From the NCBI GenBank assembly GCA_027922465.2, contig BQMF02000100.1:682001-746000 (forward strand): a stretch of DNA of 64,000 nt, in the 5' to 3' direction. Source of the DNA: Turritopsis dohrnii. Lineage: Eukaryota; Cnidaria; Hydrozoa; Anthoathecata; Oceaniidae. Positions within the stretch are counted from its first letter, which is position 1. The number at the start of each line of letters is the position of its first letter. Below the pieces are notes generated by a model that saw only the letters and a list, made by a program, of their open reading frames with translations, was not told the DNA's origin and searched no databases. A program made the position numbers and the translations under genes. Shown in pieces: positions 23,278-34,636 of the stretch.

Positions 23278-24132
23278 TTAACCTCTTACGTCATCCAAAA
23301 GGAGACTGGCTGCTAAGTCTGTAGACCTCTTTCGACGGTATCCAAATTGCCGACTGAACAATAGGTTGTTGTTTTCAAGGTAATCCATCAACTGTTGATG
23401 TACACATCTTTCTAGAATTTTAGAAAGCACAGGAAGAACTGATACTGGCCGGTAATTGTTATTGTCATCAGCAGATCCCGATTTGAAAATTGGTGTTACT
23501 AATGCATGCTTCCATTCTGAAGGTATTTGTGAGGATTTCAGTGAATAGTTGATGATATGTGACAAAGGTTGGGCAATTTCAGAGGCACAGTCTTTTAGAA
23601 GTCCGGGGAGATCGTCAGCTCCGGTTGACTTACTGCGTTTGAGATTTCGTAATTGTTTTTCGACAAATATTCTCGATACACACTGGAAACGGAATGTGTG
23701 ACAAGTCCTGAGCCCATTTTTCTTCGGTTTGCTCCAAACAAAGTCTTTCAGGTGAATGGAACTAATCTTTAACTGGGAGGCGCACAATGAATTCACTTTG
23801 CTGGCTGATTCTGATACGCTACTTTCATAGCGTGTTTTGGATTTTGTTGGCATGATATTCTTTATAACATTCCAGAATTTTTTCGGATTTGTAGAATTAT
23901 CCTTTAGTAAGTTTCTGCTGTAATTAGACTTTGCTGTCCGTATATCATAAGTACATTTATTACGTAATTTTCGGTATGACTTCCAGTCAACTGTATTGTT
24001 CGATTTGCGAGCTCTTCTGAGTGCTTTGTCCCTGTCGTCCATAAGCCGATGAATTTCAGTACTCAACCATGGACAAAAACGTCCCTTTACCCTCTTCTCA
24101 ACAATTGTAGCGTGATTTGCAAAAATACTCAA
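23278..24132 (-). pseudogene. LINE polyprotein, central part (fingers region of reverse transcriptase)
   Basis: Contains RVKGRFCPWLSTEI, the conserved linker before the reverse transcriptase, then KKFWNVIKNIMPTK, STGADDLPG, EWKHALVTPIFKSG and NYRPVSVLPVLSKILE, which are the N-terminal reverse-transcriptase motifs. It ends in frame at DDVRG then a stop, a few codons before domain A resumes in another frame. A further upstream fragment lies at 24098-24349. Confidence 0.85.
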
Positions 24133-24349
24133 GAGGGTTTTTTTGCATATAAGTCCACATTACGTTGACATCGTTCATTTCGTACAAAGATTGCCAGTCA
24201 TGATTGCGGACCTCTGTTTTCATAGCGGAATGGTCGTATTTGGTGTAATTTCTACTTCTTATAGTTCTTGGCGGGACTTTTACTTTTCTAATTTTCCGAA
24301 CAACGTGAAAAACAATTTCAAGAAATAAAATGAGAAAAAGGTAACACAT

Positions 24350-25279
24350 TGCATCTATTCAAAAAAAAATTGAAAAGAAATTGAACTGGCCTGCTTTCAT
24401 ATGTCACTTCAAAGGATCCTTAGAAGATAACATATCATCATGGTTATAAAATCGTCTCTAACAACGAAGGGAAAGCTATTTAGCAGATCTACTTTGATAT
24501 TACCAGCAATTGATGGCTCTGAAAGTGTTTGGTTTAGACCACTATTATTATATTAGTGTTATACAAAAATTGGAGAATTAAATTTGTCTAAATTTTGGAA
24601 TAAACTCGAGGGTTTTTTTTTGAAATAGCATCAACAAGTTAGTAATGGCTGCATATGGCTACTGTCGTAATGCGTATATTTCCTAAGAACACTTCTTAAA
24701 TTTACAATTCCGATGGTTGCTCATAGAAATTTTAATTACTTTGCTGACAATAACTTCTAAGTTCTATGTTATTTTAGTCGAGAAGTAAAACAGAATATCG
24801 AAGTCAGTTCTTTGTGTAACCAACTATTCATTCACAATCACTTCTACGTTGCTATTTCACCAATAATGCAGCTTGAATCAGACACACGATCATGATGAAG
24901 ATCTCTTCGATATGAGACTACGATTTTACTCGGGATGACCTAGCAAAATTTATAATTTGAGCAAGTAACAATACTTTTTCCTACACACGATATCAAAAAC
25001 TATGGTAATACGTTTCGATTTAGATTAATGTATAAATACGTCATCAGTTTACTTGCATTACTTGAACCATAGAAATACGAAAAGAGATAGAATAACATCG
25101 ACCTCGAATCTTTTGTTATATCCGCGTGTACAATGCAGGTGGCCGTATAGTTGTGCAACTCTAATTTATTTCAAATGTTCGCGCCGACTTTTAAATTCTT
25201 TTGTTTCCAACATTTAAACGCCATGCGTCTCAATAACGGCAAACAATAGAAGTTGTGCTTTCGAGATATGTCTTCTGAT
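24350..25279. other. No gene recognised between LINE and hAT-like element
   Basis: AT-rich unique-looking sequence of about 0.9 kb. No long frame, splice-bounded exon or clear inverted repeat was seen. Confidence 0.4.
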
Positions 25280-25327
25280 AGTCGCAGACCTCCCAGAGCA
25301 AAATCAAGTAATTTTTTTATGAATTTA

Positions 25328-25423
25328 GGACAATTTTAGACAGTATTTTTGGACATTTTAGGACAAATTTTGAGAAAATTTAGGACAAAAACTGAAATAT
25401 TAGGACATATTTAGGACAATTTC
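25328..25423 (+). repeat. Left subterminal TTAGGACA repeats of the hAT-like element
   Basis: Five to six copies of (T)TTAGGACA with small variations in under 100 bp, next to the left terminal repeat. The repeats read TTAGGACA on the plus strand, as do those at the right end. Confidence 0.75.
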
Positions 25424-25922
25424 TATAATTATAAACCAGCAACAGTAAAGTTATGTTTTAAGCATATCATTAAATTAAACCAAAAAAAGATTAACAAGAG
25501 TAGATATAAAACATAACAACATAACATAGGTAAGTAACAACATAACTTCTTTTATTAAGTTTCCCTTGGCTTCAACTCTTAGTGAGCATAAACAAATATC
25601 AACATTAATACAAACTAAAAACATGATATATCAGTATGTCAAAGAAATCCATATGAACACCTTATGTGTGGAAAAACCTAAAAAACCTAAAAAAAAGTTA
25701 AGGGTAAAAACAAAAGAAAACAAATGATTATCTGTAATCTACATTTTGAGTAACATTCCACTTTGTTAAAAGCTATTTCTTTAGCTTCCCGTTCATTATC
25801 AGTCCATGAAGTGGAACAAAACAAACTCATTTAACTGCAACTGGAAAAAGTTCTGTATAGTTGAACTCAAAAGCTAAATGAAAACAAAAACATGTAAAAC
25901 TCTCAAAAACTAGAAATAACAT

Positions 25923-28683
25923 CTATTCAAGTTCTTTCTTCCTCTTTTCCAAAACAGATTTTTCTTGTTCTAGTTCTTTTCTTCGTTTCATACCTGTCTC
26001 AATTTTGCATTGAGCTCGTTGTAATTCTACTCTAGTACTATTCTTTTGTAGTAGTGATCTCTTTAACTCGTCATTCCCTTCCAATATCAGTTTATCTGCA
26101 ACGACCAGACCTTCTTGCACCTAAAATTCAGGATTAAAGCAATTTATTCAAATATGTTGACAACCACATCAGAAAGACCTAGGAATTTATTTTAACCTAA
26201 ATTATGCCAAGATGTGGGAGGTGGCAAAAAGAAACTCATCATAATGAAAGTTTGTTGTCATTGAATTAAAATCTTTTTTCTGTCCCTGTCCCTTGTTTAG
26301 AATCAAAACAGCCGTAACATAACATTCAGAATTTTTCTTCGATTGATTGAAATTGAATACTAACTTGTTGAATGGATGCAACAAGCATGTTTCTTTCAGC
26401 TTCCTTATGTTGCTTTTGCAGGACCTCAGCTTCTTTAGCTTTCTTTACTTTATCTTCTTCTATCTGCAGCTGACGCTTGGCTTCAAGTTCTGCCTGGTAA
26501 CGAGAATAAGCTAGCTTTGCCTTCTCTAACAAATTTTTCGTTATTGGTATATTTAGAATCCCACCAAAACTTAGAATTGCATCTTTAACAAATCGCAAGG
26601 CTTCAATAGTCTCCCCAGAAAGGGATGTTCCATGGAGTTGAAGCATATGCTTGTTAATCGAAAAGCCATTTTCTGTGGCACTATTTCCATGTGAGAGTGA
26701 AGCAATTATTTTGAACAATGAAGTGATAAAAGCAAACTTGGATAAGCCGTTGTCATCAATCACATCTTCAAGAAAACCAATCAACTTATCAATATCAAGG
26801 CCTGATGATGCTCGTGCTGAGATTACCGGTAAGTCAGCAAGCTGAAAAGCGTTTTCCCAGTATGATACTTGTTGTCTACCTCGAGTTGTAGCACTTGTGT
26901 CGTCGTCGTTGGTGGTATAAGCAGACTCAGGAATTAACTCCATCTGATAAACCCGCCATTCATTCCGTATCTTGTCACACACTTCTTCTTTGGAGGAAGA
27001 GGTTGGGAAAACCTTTGACAAAACACTTTCTAATGGCTTGCACAATTCAATCGCTAAGTTGGATATTGCACTCAAACTTTCTTTGTCACCTTTCTTCCTT
27101 GGATCGAGAAAAGAGGCATTCTTTAAAATGGTTGAATTCCAAGGCAGTTTTAATTTCAAATTCGTTACCAATGCTTGAAAAGCTTCCAAGCAATTTTGTC
27201 GGAATCTTCTCTCTTCGGCTGAAACTTCTAGTGACTCAAAAAAACACGATTTTGCCTTTGTGCCAACGTCAATCAACTTTAAAGGTTTACAGTTCTTCTG
27301 ATCACTAACATTGATTGCAAGTAGCTCTGTAATTGATTTTGGCTGTTTCACACCATCATTGTTTACAAAAAGAACTTTCGATTTGACAAACTTGGTCATG
27401 ATTCCCATTAATAATTTGGTCATTTCACCGTAGACAAGATGGATCTTTGGTTTTGTTGATTGAAACATAGTTAAAAATATTTCAAAATCATTAGCAATAA
27501 AAGCAATAAAAGCAATGTAAGCTACTGAGATTTCATCCTCAAGTGCTGTTTTAATTCTTTCGTACCTTTCCGTTTTCTTGACAGTTGATTTAAAAGTTGA
27601 TGTTTTAGGTAGAAAATTCAAGAAGTACTCTTGAAGGTTATCATATTGCTCCAAAATTTGAACACATATTTTCCTTAATGTTACCCATCTAGTTGAAGAG
27701 TGCTTCTGAATAAAATGAGAAATTACTTCTGTCAAGCCCTCCATTTCTCGGTAATCAGCTCTCCGTGCGGCAGAAAGTTTGAAGAAAAAATGAACATCAA
27801 TAGCGAAAGAGTCAATGTTGAAATACAATTTGTTAACTCCTGCCCTAAATGCATTATGAACAATATGGAGTGGGCATGTACCGATGGAAAGGATAGTTTT
27901 GTTGAGATTTTTGAGTTCTGGGGAATTATTTAGAAGTTCCTCAAACTTGATGTTCACATTTGGACCATCCATGCCAATATGGAGCATATACTGAAGTTGG
28001 AGCTTGACTTTATTAACAAATTCAAGAAAATGCTCAAGAAGCTTTTCGGCTGGACAATGGGCAACCATGATGGTTCCGCAATAAGACATCTTTATGCATT
28101 TGAATCTTTTGGACCAAAACTGGACATAGCCATCATACTGCTTATTCACCTGTTGTGTAGTTGATTCGTCAAATTTGAATGTGAAAACTGCATTTCTCAA
28201 ATCTTCCAGTAACAGATCTTTCAAATAAGGATATATTCCAAATTGAATAGTGTATTTCGTTTTAGTTTCATTTTGTCGATATAGCTTAGCAATTTCAGAG
28301 TCCGGAAACATGGCTTGAAACCTCTGACCATCTTCATTAGTTGAGGCAAACGAATAGTTAGAATCAACGCATTTTAAAGCGTGAATGATCTCTGCTTTTC
28401 TGGCCTGATCATCTTTAGTTAATGTAATTTGTGGGCCTTTTAATCTCAATGCATTATCACTGTCCTGTCTAAAGTGGCACTGCCTTTCTCCCTCCTTCTC
28501 CCTGGTACTGTGCAGCTTGCTACGTGCATGACTCCTTACTTGTGCTATACCACCTCCACTCACTGAGAAGACCTTTTGGCATAGTCTACATTCTGCTGAA
28601 GAAATATCTCCTTTACAAGGTTGTATCCAATGAAAATCTGACTCCCATGTATTACTATATTTACTTTTTCTTTTACTAGACAT
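25923..28683 (-). CDS. hAT-family transposase with BED zinc finger, 838 aa, two exons
   Basis: Exon 1 is 28683-26365 and exon 2 is 26120-25923, joined in phase 0 (donor GTTAGT, acceptor TTTTAG). N-terminal BED-type finger: C32-x2-C35-x16-H52-x5-H58. The RNase-H-like core shows FKFDEST (first catalytic Asp region) and HIGMDGPNVN (second), then ARRADYREMEG and SSTRWVTLR in the insertion domain. The C-terminal hAT block is HGNSATENGFSINK. After it comes a strongly charged coiled coil (about 735-838, ending EKSVLEKRKKELE), which is longer than in most hAT transposases. The frame is open throughout, so this copy may encode a functional transposase. It would bind the element ends through the BED finger and cut and join in the nucleus. 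Confidence 0.9.
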
Positions 28684-28814
28684 CTGAAAGCAAAAGGAAA
28701 CATAGAAACTAGGAGAAAATCACTAGAAACCTTTAACTACATGTTTAGTACACTGCTTAGCAAAGTATAATGCAAATATAAGCTAGAAAAAAATATCTAC
28801 GCAGGCTCATGCTA

Positions 28815-29667
28815 TCTATATATTAATAGCCGATTCTCCGTTTGTTTGTAAGTCACGCAAAATGGTAGATTGAGTTGTGAGCGAAATTATTTCTTTTTTT
28901 GTGTGCGACGTGAGTTTTAAGTAAATACATTGCAACCCCAATCGAACGTGACTTTTTTTGGCTGATGAACTAATAGGAATAACGTTTTGTTTTTATTATT
29001 ATTGTCAGTTTTATATTCCACGTTGACTTGGCTTTGAAAACAATACATCAACTAAATACAAAGAAACTAACTGATTAAACGTTTTGGACATAAAGTAGCA
29101 GTGGCAGAACGTGGCAGCATGTGCGGTTTACCAGTGTATCCTAACGTATTTTTGCCTGACTGCCTGAGACGGGTGAACATTTTTCGAGCAATCAAAATGT
29201 TTAAAAACCGATAGGTAAAAAAAGAGTATCATGATACAAAATTTTTTTTTTTGCTTTTGTCATAATAGTTGTCTTTGTTTTAATCGATTTCTTTTAATCT
29301 ATTTTAATCAGATCGAACGTTTTTTTTTATTCACTTGATTCATTTAGCACGTGCCTTTTTTTCTCTCCTCCCGTGTGATCTTTTTAAGAAGAGAAACCAT
29401 TTCCCCCTTACGTTTGATAGCACCCATGTTAGAGCGCGTAACTTTTTTAAAACAAAAGTTAATAACAAGTTGAAGTATTCTCTCTATACGTTTTGAGTGT
29501 ATTGTTACACTGATAAAAGATTGGTTTTACCAGAGGTTGTGACTTCGAATCTGCTTCTGGTTGAACACAAGTTGTACGAGCCGTTTATAAGGAAATTTGA
29601 CGTTTATTGATACAGTGATACAGAGCAGGTGGACATGGGCGGCGAGCGACGCCGCCTTGGCGGCTAG
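28815..29667 (+). mobile_element. Non-autonomous Helitron inside the hAT-like element, 853 bp
   Basis: Starts TCTATATATTAATAGCCG after an A (28814) and ends in a GC hairpin (GGCGGCG-AGCGA-CGCCGCC) followed by TTGGCGGCTAG, with a T next. This is the canonical A|TC...CTAG|T Helitron insertion. It is the same family as the array at 46196-48832 but shorter. No Rep/helicase coding. Confidence 0.85.
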
Positions 29668-29811
29668 TACTAAAAAGAATGATAGTAGACAATTCAACAG
29701 AAGCTGAAACAAAATCAAAACACAATATATTAAAACAGAAAATCTCAATCACTACAGTCAGAAAACAGGAACTTATTATTATTATTTTTTTTTTCATTTG
29801 CTCTTTATCCT

Positions 29812-29912
29812 AAATTTTATGACATTTAGGACAATATACAAAAAATTAGGACAATTTAGGACAAAATTTCTAAAATTTTGAATTTTAGGACATTTTAGGA
29901 TTTTAGGACACT
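29812..29912 (+). repeat. Right subterminal TTAGGACA repeats of the hAT-like element
   Basis: Several copies of TTAGGACA close to the right terminal repeat, in the same plus-strand orientation as the left cluster. Relative to the inverted ends the two clusters are therefore opposite. Confidence 0.75.
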
Positions 29913-29929
29913 CTGGGAGGTCTGAGTCG

Positions 29930-31840
29930 TAAACTTCTTTTTACCGACAATTAAAGAGGCTATTGACGGATGAAATTGTCAATATTATGATCACGTGATC
30001 ATAACACAAAATAAAAACAAAACTAGCGATGTGACAGAATGCGTTTTTCGGTTCTTTTATTTATTAAAATTCATTTTTGCAGCTGTTTTTTCAAAGAAAG
30101 TTATTTATGTGCATAAACAAAGTAATTTTGTTAGAAAATAGAACAGAGATGTGTCAAACATTATTGCTTCTCAATATCAAAGTGAAAGCTTTTACATAAG
30201 ATCTTAGGAGTGGTGTTTCAATGGCAATAATTATAGGAAAGCACCCTACAGGTAATTCTGTGGAAATATGGGCCCGCTTGGGAAAATGAAATAGACATGT
30301 GCTATCATGTGTAGCTTTAGCAGTTAGGAAAAATCAGTCATGATGGGGTTTACAAGGACTAAAATACTGTTTCAATGACACCATAAAAAAATATTTCAAA
30401 GTATATGTATTTTAATTCCAAATCTTGTTACCAGGTTACATAAAAATTATAGCCAGCTTTCAGTATATCTACAAAAAGTTTCACTATTTATCATAAAGTA
30501 AAAACTGAACTCAGTATTTACAATTTGAGATTTCAACAATCCTGAAAGTTTTTCGGCAATTCTAGATCAAGTTGGCGATAAAAACTTGGTCGATAGTGTC
30601 CAGGTGCAAGTTTTCTCCATTAGTTGTTGTCACTTCTTAAAACGAAACAAATGAGGAATTTTCATTATAATTTCATACATCTGGATCAACAAGTGTATCT
30701 TCAGAGATTGTTACTTCCTCAGCAGTTCCCTCCTCAGCATTCTTTTGCTACTACATCAGCAAGAAACGATTGCTTCTTCAACCATTTTCTCCTCGATGAT
30801 AATATAAGAATCACAGATTTCTGACTTTCTTGTGCGTTCCTTGTGAACTGAAATTTTACTTCAGAAGTTAATTTACATTTTAAGCATAACATCTGTGGAT
30901 GCATCTATATGAGATAAATAAAATGAAATATAACATAATGAACGAAAAACACTGTAAAATGTTTCCAGAAAATATCCTCAGGTAACAATGAACATCCATA
31001 TGTTTGACAAAAAAAATTAAAACTGCAACATAGAAATATAATTATTATATACATATTTTATGATGACACTCACCTCTTTTTCATCATTTCACAAAATAAT
31101 TCCATAAACATTTTTCAAAACATCACTGTAGTCAATACATAATTTTGGATTGACACAACTCCAAACCAAAAATCCTGCATAAACTGGAAAGTTTTTTAAC
31201 ATGATGTTCCATAGTTTTTTAACAGCTGGAAGAAAATATCCCACAAGTTAAAAATAAAGTGATTCAGTTTCTTTTGGCCACTGTAAACATAAAGCTTTTT
31301 ATCATCGTTACAATACTGATAAAGTTTTCTCGTGAAGATAACGATTGCACCGAAAACACGACAATTAGATATGGCTGCCATAAAAACATCAACACAAAAA
31401 GAGACTTCTTACTGGCAATCCTTGAAAAGAAGCCTTGAAAATTTCACAATTCACTCCCACACACCTCCTCTACACATACTATTTCAAACGTTAAGCAAAC
31501 GGACCTACAAATATCGAAACAAGCCATTTCAAATAATGGCATAAACTTTACTTCACAAAATGGCTTCTGAAACTTCCTTCGATATCTCTCGAACGACAAG
31601 TCAAAAGAAGAAGCGGTTTTTTGCAAAAGTTTCTCAAAATATGCCCATATATGGAGGTATCTTATCCATATAGGGTTAAGCAACGGAACAGCTGTCGTTT
31701 TTGGCTTGAAATTGTCGGAACTTTTCCATGAATTGTCGGCATCAGACCGCGCGGCAAAACATCTGAAAAGACACTGGATCGAGTACACGCGGATTGAAAA
31801 TCATTGTTTAAAAGAACAATAACTTTTTCAATAGAAAAAC
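29930..31840. other. No firm gene; possible degenerate minus-strand coding fragments
   Basis: Two minus-strand stretches look weakly coding. Near 31198-31080 a frame reads KNFPVYAGFLVWSCVNPK and then reaches a stop and a GTGAGT-like donor. Near 30885-30660 a frame follows an acceptor (ATCCACAG). Neither could be joined to a known family; they may be remnants of one decayed gene. Confidence 0.3.
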
Positions 31841-31955
31841 ATGCATAAATTAACAGATGTTATTCTATCTCTTTTCGTATTTCTATGCTTGAACATGTTC
31901 ACCAATAAAGGCATTCGTCCACTAGTTTGCTTCATCACCGTGACAATCATCGAAT
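31841..31955 (+). CDS. Candidate signal-peptide exon of the beta-helix surface protein gene
   Basis: ATG followed by a hydrophobic leader (VILSLFVFLCLNMF) and a donor (GAAT|GTAAGC). It lies about 0.9 kb upstream of the first beta-helix exon at 32894 and outside the duplicated unit. The phase does not join cleanly to the 32894 frame, so either the gene is already broken or the pairing is wrong. Confidence 0.4.
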
Positions 31956-32893
31956 GTAAGCATGGATTTCTTTCATTATATTTCTTTATTGTTTATTTGT
32001 AAGCATGTAAAAACTTCTCACGACCACATAATAAATCTATAGGCATGAATAGTAAATCAGGTAATTTTCGGAGAGCGCAAAAAAAATGCCGTTTTGTAGC
32101 ATTTGGAAGAGTTTCAAAAACGATAAAAGTCAGTTTTTGAATGCTCAAAAATCATTTTTCGTTCTCGAAAATTCAAGAAGAAATTGCTGACATGCAGACA
32201 TGTAAATAACTCATGCAACTTTGGTGATTATCGCTAATCCTTTATTGGGCTAGTAGCAAACATGTACAATTGTCAAATCAATCAGCAATTTCTTCTTAAA
32301 AGTTGAGATGTCATGTTGCCATGGTGATTATGTTTTGGAAGAAAACTTTAAATGAAAATATCTCAGGAAGGAAAAATAGTTTTTCGAAAATTCATAAACC
32401 GACCCCCTTTTTTATGAAACACAGTTGCGATCTTTTAAGTTCAGTTCTCCTTAGTTCTTTAATGTAGTTTTATTTCCATTTGTTGTGTTTCTATTGTAGT
32501 GTCTTGAGGAAATAACAGAATGCTATATCATTTACATATATAAAATGCAACATTTGCCACTATCGTTAAATAGAAACCAATCATTACTCATAACTTATTC
32601 ACTTAGTAACTCACTTGCTTACTCCGTAACCAAACATTGATAAGACAATGATATGAGAATGAAAGTCTTGGAAAATATTGTGGATAGGTCATTGAACGTT
32701 GCATTACCACTTGTTGCATCTCCACCCAAAAAGAAGAAGTTGAAGTATCACTTTGATCTTACTTAGATCTTATCAATAAAAATCTCTTTGTAACTACACC
32801 TAATAGAAATAACTTCTTGCTTTCAGATAAATTTTCAACTGGGATATTGTGACTAACAATAAATTAACAATAATTTGGTTGTGACTTTTTTAG

Positions 32894-34350
32894 CCTATCA
32901 TTGCACGGTTCATTTATCTGTCAACAAATGGTATTGATAACGAAGACTGTGGAAATGTTGATTTTCCCTGTGAAACATTGGGATATATCTACCATCAAAA
33001 AGTAAAAGCAGATGATAAAATAATGATTTTGAACAGCAATTGTGACAAGTACGTCATTAATGAAACAATTTTGTTGTCTAATTCCACCACTGTCGACATT
33101 CAAGGACTGGAAAATAACAGTTGCTTGCCAACAGTCACTGCAATAAATGGAATCTTATTGTTTGGCTTAGAAGAAAATTCAACGAAGTTAAAAATTACCG
33201 TGCAGAGTTTAAATTTTGTAGATGTTGGTTTAGTTGACGTTACTCTTATCGATCTCGAAATATTACAAGTAAACATTACAAATTGTTACATCAATGACAT
33301 GACATACCAACGTTTCCTTTCCATCAAACTATCACCACCATCAAACCAAACAATCGTTTCCATTCATAACAGCACATCTCCAGTGGAATCAAAATGTCAG
33401 GCCATATTTTTCACTCAAAATTCAAGATCGAAATAACAGATTCAAAAATTTTCAATGATGCTATGATTGAAATCGTGCAGCTAATGAAATATTTCATTTC
33501 GTTGGTGGACAATTTAAAGCATCGGATGTGCTCGTTCAAAACATGACATGCAAGTACATCTTCAACTTTATCAAGCAAAATTCGGTGTCAGTATCGAATG
33601 TTGTTCCTGAAAACGAGAATATCTTCATGTCAGTTTTAAGGTTGGATGCTACTAATGTGCTGATATCAAAGTTAGATGTGAAAAGAACGAAAGTAAAGCG
33701 TGATTTTCTATATTTTCTTCGTGTTACCAATGTCAATATGACTGAAATTAACGTAGAAAACGCATCTTTATATTCATATGGTTTTAACTGTTATAGAGCG
33801 TCATCAGTACTGATATCAAAGTTTGATATCAAAGGGACGGAAGTAAAAGATAGGTTTCTAGACATTAGACATAGTGCCAATGTCAAAATGATGGATATTA
33901 ACTTTGAAAACACATCTGCATTCATATGGTTTTAATTTTTATAGAGTGTCATCAGTGTATACATCAAGGCTTGATGTGACAGTTACCAATGTCAGTATGA
34001 CGAAAATTAACTTTGAAAATGTAACTGCGGATACACGTGGTTTTAGTTTTGATACAGTAGAATCAGTGCATTATCAAAAATTAATATCAGAAAGATAAAT
34101 ATAAAATACAGTTTCCTATATTTGGATCACGTTACATTTACCAACGTGAATGAGATTCGGATTACAAATGGATATTGTAACAATTACGTTAAATTACTTG
34201 ATTCAATAACAGCGTCATTTTCAAGTTTTTCATAGATAATGCGTCATCGAAAGAAGAGATAATTGTAGTAAATAAAGTTGAAAGATTGACAATATCTGAC
34301 ATTGATCTCAAAGACTCAAAAATATTGAAATTTGTTTTCATTTTCTCAGA
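32894..34350 (+). pseudogene. Beta-helix surface protein, N-terminal part, copy 1 (broken)
   Basis: After an acceptor (ACTTTTTTAG) the frame reads IYLSTNG...CGNVDFPCETLGYI. This is the STNG-x-C...PC-x-TL opening of secreted right-handed beta-helix (pectin-lyase-fold) proteins of cnidarians and other invertebrates. It continues with many N-glycosylation sites and repeated strands such as VLISKLDVK and VNMTEINVENAS. The frame is lost near 33430, 33520, 33925, 34095 and 34230, while each following frame continues the same pattern. It is therefore a pseudogene, or the assembly contains indels. The C-terminal half appears to be the stretch at 41425-44432. Confidence 0.7.
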
Positions 34351-34636
34351 TGACAATTGGACACGTTTACCAGAGACACATACAATAAAGAAAACAGATG
34401 AAGGGTTTTATTCCGTGAGTAACCGACAAGCCAAGGAAGAATATTCCAACAAGTTAACATTAGATAACATTTGGAAACCCTATCACATATTTTCTCCTAG
34501 AATGTTGTGTAAGATTCTTAATAAAAAGACTGTTAGCAAAGTTGCAGAAGCTTTCTTAACAGTTCAGTTAACAGTTCTTAACAGTTAAAGGAAATTGAGG
34601 ACGAACTTCGGAGAAAAACGGACAGGTTGTCCAAAA
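34351..34636 (+). pseudogene. Truncated 5' fragment of the SAP-type gene in duplication copy 1
   Basis: The same N-terminal and coiled-coil start as at 36784-37069. It runs into the duplicated upstream flank after RLSKK and stops shortly after the junction. Confidence 0.55.

Larger units (their letters stand above)
22059..24349 (-). mobile_element. 5'-truncated LINE retrotransposon (CR1/jockey-like)
   Basis: Minus-strand element that ends in a (TAAA)n tail (22059-22092 on the plus strand). The coding part runs from the linker after the missing endonuclease (RTIRSRNYTKYDHSAM...) to the reverse-transcriptase C-terminus. The frame is broken at an A7 run near 24134-24140 and again near 23277, so it is not autonomous as read. 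The endonuclease domain is absent because of 5' truncation. Confidence 0.88.
25285..29924 (-). mobile_element. Complete hAT-like transposon with 5-bp target duplication, 4.64 kb
   Basis: Perfect 14-bp terminal inverted repeats, CAGACCTCCCAGAG at 25285 and its complement ending at 29924. They are flanked by AGTCG on both sides (25280-25284 and 29925-29929). A 5-bp duplication is atypical for hAT (usually 8 bp) but is reported for the hAT5 group. It contains one two-exon transposase gene on the minus strand, TTAGGACA-rich subterminal repeats, and a Helitron upstream of the transposase. Confidence 0.88.
32204..34636 (+). repeat. Tandem duplication, copy 1 (2,433-bp unit)
   Basis: Identical, as far as I can read by eye, to 34637-37069, with a two-base AA overlap at the junction. 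Sequence outside the unit is different on each side. Confidence 0.95.

Noticed and set aside
26651..28164. Plus-strand frames of 60-137 codons
   Set aside because: Antisense shadows of the hAT-like transposase.
30624..31788. Scattered short frames on both strands
   Set aside because: Some minus-strand stretches look weakly coding but could not be joined into a gene or family; left as a possible degenerate gene.
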